Origin: Pseudomonas sp. H1h
Lineage (GTDB): Bacteria > Pseudomonadota > Gammaproteobacteria > Pseudomonadales > Pseudomonadaceae
DNA length: 64,000 bases
Direction of reading: 5' to 3'
NCBI RefSeq assembly: GCF_000633255.1
Contig: NZ_AYMJ01000031.1
Coordinates: 62,001-126,000 of the forward strand
The notes below the pieces were generated by a model. The model saw nothing but the letters and a program-made list of their open reading frames with translations. It made no database searches and was not told where the DNA came from. This document shows, one piece after another, positions 60,926 to 64,000 of this stretch. The position numbers and the translations under genes were made by a program. The stretch's first letter is position 1; each line of letters starts with the position of its first letter.

Positions 60926-61927
60926 TTACTCCGCGTTGCACAGCGCCAGGCAGTTATCCAGCATGCGGTTGGAGAAGCCCCATTCGTTGTCGTACCAGGC
61001 CAGCACTTTCAGCAGTTTGCCGCTGGCTTTGGTGTGGTTGGCGTCGAAGATCGACGACAGCGGGTTGTGATTGAAGTCGCTGGAAACCAGCGGCAACGTG
61101 TTGTAACCCAAAATTTTCGAGTGCTGGCTGGCAGCCTTCAGCAGCGCGTTGACTTCGTCGGCCGAGGCTTCACGCTTGAGCTGCACGGTCAGGTCGACCA
61201 GCGACACATTGATCACCGGCACCCGCACGGCCATGCCGGTCAATTTGCCGGCCAGTTCCGGCAGCACCAGGCCCACTGCTTCGGCGGCACCGGTCTTGCT
61301 CGGGATCATGTTCTGCGTGGCCGAACGCGCGCGGTAAGGGTCGGTGTGGTAGACGTCGGTCAGGTTCTGGTCGTTGGTGTAGGCGTGAATGGTGGTCATC
61401 AGACCGCTTTCGATTCCCAGCTCGCGATGCAGCACCTGCGCCACGGGCGCCAGGCAGTTGGTGGTGCACGAAGCGTTGGAGATGATCTGGTGCGACTGGC
61501 GCAGAATGTCGTGGTTTACACCATAAACGACGGTGGCGTCCGCGCCTTTGGCCGGTGCCGAGATGATGACTTTGCGCGCGCCGGCAGTAATATGCGCGGC
61601 CGCCTTGGCGCGGTCGGTAAACAGACCGGTGCATTCGAACACCACATCAATCTTTTCCGCAGCCCATGGCAGTTCGGCCGGGTTGCGGATGGCGCTGACC
61701 GAAATGCGGTCGCCATTGACCGTCAGGCTTTCGTTGTCATGGGCCACTTCGGCGTCGAATGTGCCGTGAACGGTGTCGTATTTGAGCAGATGGGCGTTGA
61801 TGGCGCTGTCGCCCAGGTCGTTGATGGCGACGATCTGCAAATCCTGTCGATAGCCTTGGGTATACAGTGCGCGCAGGACATTACGGCCGATGCGGCCAAA
61901 ACCATTGATTGCGATTCGAAGAGTCAT
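60926..61927 (-). CDS. gap: Glyceraldehyde-3-phosphate dehydrogenase, type I
   Basis: The 333-residue NAD-dependent enzyme acts downstream of the Entner-Doudoroff split. It has the Rossmann motif INGFGRIGR (residues 7-15) and the catalytic Cys in SNASCTTNCLAP. The start MTLRIAINGFG is preferred; an in-frame extension to 62008 overlaps the control region. It is divergent from edd and shares HexR-type boxes with it, as gap-1/edd in P. putida and P. aeruginosa. Confidence 0.95.
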   Translation of the reverse strand: MTLRIAINGFGRIGRNVLRALYTQGYRQDLQIVAINDLGDSAINAHLLKYDTVHGTFDAEVAHDNESLTVNGDRISVSAIRNPAELPWAAEKIDVVFECTGLFTDRAKAAAHITAGARKVIISAPAKGADATVVYGVNHDILRQSHQIISNASCTTNCLAPVAQVLHRELGIESGLMTTIHAYTNDQNLTDVYHTDPYRARSATQNMIPSKTGAAEAVGLVLPELAGKLTGMAVRVPVINVSLVDLTVQLKREASADEVNALLKAASQHSKILGYNTLPLVSSDFNHNPLSSIFDANHTKASGKLLKVLAWYDNEWGFSNRMLDNCLALCNAE

Positions 61928-61950
61928 TGAACAGCGCCGCCGTCGTTTTG

Positions 61951-61965
61951 TTGTTGGAATTACAA
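61951..61965. promoter_or_regulatory. HexR-type box, gap side
   Basis: TTGT-TGGAATT-ACAA fits the TTGT-N7/8-ACAA operator published for Pseudomonas HexR. It is 24 bp upstream of the gap start. Release by KDPG would induce gap during sugar use. Confidence 0.7.
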
Positions 61966-62012
61966 GATTATTCGCATAAAAATAGAAAACAAGCCTTTTT
62001 AGTGGCAATATT

Positions 62013-62027
62013 TTGTTTTATCTACAA
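62013..62027. promoter_or_regulatory. HexR-type box, edd side
   Basis: TTGT-TTTATCT-ACAA is a second operator of the same form, 121 bp upstream of the edd start. Confidence 0.7.
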
Positions 62028-62147
62028 CGAGTGACCTGAATCAACTGGTCCGAATGGTCAAAAAAGCCGTCTGTCATTCCAACAACAACGGCGTTTGATC
62101 AGCATAGACAATCAGGTCGCCACATCCGTTAGCCTGGAGTTCTACAC

Positions 62148-63974
62148 ATGCATCCCCGCGTTCTTGAGGTCACCGAACGGCTTATCGCCCGCAGCCGCGC
62201 CACGCGTCAGGCTTACCTTGCACTGATTCGCGGCGCCGCCACTGACGGGCCGATGCGCGGCAAGCTGCAATGCGCCAACTTCGCCCACGGCGTGGCCGGG
62301 TGTGGCAGCGAAGACAAGCACAGCCTGCGGATGATGAACTCGGCGAACATCGCCATTGTTTCTTCCTATAACGACATGCTTTCGGCGCACCAGCCGTACG
62401 AAGTGTTCCCTGAACAGATCAAGAACGCCCTGCGCGAAATCGGCTCGGTCGGCCAGTTCGCTGGTGGTACGCCAGCGATGTGCGATGGCGTGACCCAGGG
62501 CGAGCCGGGCATGGAGCTGAGCCTGCCAAGCCGTGAAGTGATCGCCATGTCCACGGCGGTGGCGCTGTCGCACAACATGTTCGACGGTGCGCTGATGCTC
62601 GGCATCTGCGACAAGATCGTGCCGGGCCTGATGATGGGCTCGCTGCGCTTCGGTCATCTGCCGACGATTTTCGTCCCGGGCGGGCCAATGGTCTCGGGGA
62701 TTTCCAACAAGGAAAAAGCCGACGTGCGGCAGAAGTACGCCGAAGGCAAGGCGACCCGCGAAGAGCTGCTGGAATCGGAAATGAAGTCCTACCACAGCCC
62801 GGGCACCTGCACCTTCTACGGCACCGCCAACACCAACCAGTTGCTGATGGAAGTCATGGGCCTGCACTTGCCGGGCGCGTCTTTCGTCAACCCGAACACC
62901 CCGCTGCGTGAGGCCCTGACCCGCGAAGCCGCGCATCAGGTCACGCGCCTGACCAAGCAGAACGGCAATTTCATGCCGATCGGCGAAATCGTCGACGAGA
63001 AGGCGCTGGTCAACTCGATCGTTGCGTTGCACGCCACCGGCGGTTCGACCAACCACACCCTGCACATGCCGGCCATCGCCATGGCGGCGGGCATTCAATT
63101 GACCTGGCAGGACATGGCCGACCTGTCCGAAGTCGTGCCGACCCTGAGCCACGTCTACCCGAACGGCAAGGCCGACATCAACCACTTCCAGGCGGCGGGC
63201 GGCATGTCGTTCCTGATCCGCGAACTGCTCGAAGCGGGCCTGCTGCACGAAGACGTCAACACCGTGCTCGGCCATGGCCTGAGCCGTTACACCAAAGAAC
63301 CGTTCCTCGATAACGGTGAGCTGGTGTGGCGCGAAGGCCCGATCGAAAGCCTCGACGAAAATATCCTGCGTCCGGTCGCCCGAGCGTTCTCGGCCGAGGG
63401 TGGTCTGCGGGTGATGGAAGGCAATCTCGGACGTGGCGTGATGAAAGTCTCTGCCGTTGCGCTGGAAAACCAGATTGTCGAAGCACCGGCCATGGTGTTC
63501 CAGGATCAGCAGGATCTGGCCGATGCGTTCAAGGCTGGTTTGCTGGAGAAGGATTTCGTTGCGGTGATGCGCTTCCAGGGCCCGCGTTCCAACGGCATGC
63601 CCGAGCTGCACAAGATGACGCCGTTCCTCGGCGTGCTGCAGGATCGCGGCTTCAAAGTCGCGCTGGTCACCGACGGGCGCATGTCCGGCGCGTCGGGGAA
63701 AATCCCGGCGGCGATTCACGTCAGCCCTGAAGCTTATGTCGGCGGCGCTTTGGCGCGGGTGCAAGAGGGCGATATCATCCGCGTCGATGGCGTCAAAGGC
63801 ACTTTGGAACTCAAGGTCGACGCCGCCGAATTTGCAGCGCGCGAACCCGCCAAAGGCCTGTTGGGCAACAACATCGGCAGCGGTCGCGAACTGTTTGGCT
63901 TCATGCGTTTGGCCTTCAGCTCGGCGGAGCAGGGCGCCAGCGCCTTCACTTCTGCCCTGGAGACGCTTAATTGA
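62148..63974 (+). CDS. edd: 6-phosphogluconate dehydratase
   Basis: The 608-residue Fe-S enzyme of the IlvD/Edd family converts 6-phosphogluconate to KDPG, the first committed step of the Entner-Doudoroff pathway. Cluster cysteines lie in TPAMCDGVTQGEPGM and GTCTFYGTANTNQ. The C-terminal TDGRMSGASGKIPAAIHVSPEA is conserved. It begins the operon edd-glk and overlaps glk by 4 bp. Confidence 0.97.
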   Translation: MHPRVLEVTERLIARSRATRQAYLALIRGAATDGPMRGKLQCANFAHGVAGCGSEDKHSLRMMNSANIAIVSSYNDMLSAHQPYEVFPEQIKNALREIGSVGQFAGGTPAMCDGVTQGEPGMELSLPSREVIAMSTAVALSHNMFDGALMLGICDKIVPGLMMGSLRFGHLPTIFVPGGPMVSGISNKEKADVRQKYAEGKATREELLESEMKSYHSPGTCTFYGTANTNQLLMEVMGLHLPGASFVNPNTPLREALTREAAHQVTRLTKQNGNFMPIGEIVDEKALVNSIVALHATGGSTNHTLHMPAIAMAAGIQLTWQDMADLSEVVPTLSHVYPNGKADINHFQAAGGMSFLIRELLEAGLLHEDVNTVLGHGLSRYTKEPFLDNGELVWREGPIESLDENILRPVARAFSAEGGLRVMEGNLGRGVMKVSAVALENQIVEAPAMVFQDQQDLADAFKAGLLEKDFVAVMRFQGPRSNGMPELHKMTPFLGVLQDRGFKVALVTDGRMSGASGKIPAAIHVSPEAYVGGALARVQEGDIIRVDGVKGTLELKVDAAEFAAREPAKGLLGNNIGSGRELFGFMRLAFSSAEQGASAFTSALETLN

Positions 63975-64000
63975 AACTGGCTTTGGTCGGTGATATCGGA
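63971..64000 (+). CDS. glk: Glucokinase (5' end only)
   Basis: Ten codons are visible, reading (M)KLALVGDIG from a TTG start that overlaps the edd stop (TTGA). This is the N-terminal phosphate-binding strand of bacterial glucokinase, and edd-glk is the known Pseudomonas order. The gene leaves the window. Confidence 0.75.
   Translation, partial: MKLALVGDIG

Overview
The window is chromosomal DNA of a fluorescent pseudomonad, most likely of the Pseudomonas fluorescens complex. The evidence is a GC-rich backbone, gene order matching known Pseudomonas blocks, an arcDABC operon, an OprD porin, a TyrR-type glycine regulator, an edd/gap hexose cluster, and 14 intergenic loci of the GTGGGAGC...GCTCGC REP family. 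No phage, transposase, CRISPR array or rRNA was seen. Almost all of it is core genome, with good starts and tight operons.

Layout: 0-1 kb is the 5' part of an amino-acid chemoreceptor with a sigma-28 type promoter. 1-14.6 kb holds yjgR, dciA, secA, argJ, a GST, a Nudix/ThiE-like fusion, a PduO-type cobalamin adenosyltransferase, an orphan histidine kinase, panE, yajQ and mscS (the PA4405-PA4394 neighbourhood of P. aeruginosa). At about 14.6 kb the order jumps to the PA0958-PA0976 neighbourhood: oprD, a HIT protein, slyX, a membrane-anchored cold-shock protein, a Dps-like protein, an RHH protein, fmdB, aspS, yebC, ruvCAB, ybgC-tolQRAB-pal-cpoB, queE-queC and tRNA-Lys. Then come nadA, an RDD protein and a cold-shock gene.

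34.9-42.9 kb is the glycine-catabolism cluster gcvH-gcvP-sdaA-gcvT with its regulator gcsR. The control region shows a sigma-54 promoter and three 18-bp dyads. 43.0-50.2 kb is the arginine deiminase operon arcDABC plus a DUF5064-like gene, and a second arcD copy lies divergently across a 438-bp control region with an ANR-type box. It is followed by an AlkA-type glycosylase, a CaiB-family protein of unusual domain order, a second chemoreceptor and a YbaN protein.

55.7-60.7 kb is a heme-uptake cell-surface signalling cluster: ECF sigma factor, FecR anti-sigma, TonB receptor with an N-terminal signalling domain, and heme oxygenase. Fur-like boxes are present, and an identical 17-bp promoter-like motif precedes both the receptor and the heme oxygenase. 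60.9-64 kb is gap and the divergent edd-glk, with two HexR-type boxes between them.

Themes are chemotaxis to amino acids, amino-acid catabolism (glycine, serine, arginine), envelope maintenance (Tol-Pal, Sec, MscS), DNA repair (RuvABC, AlkA), heme iron and Entner-Doudoroff metabolism. No wholly novel system was recognised. The strongest unexplained signals are regulatory DNA elements, the arcD inverted duplication, a 41-bp tandem REP array and the reordered CoA-transferase.
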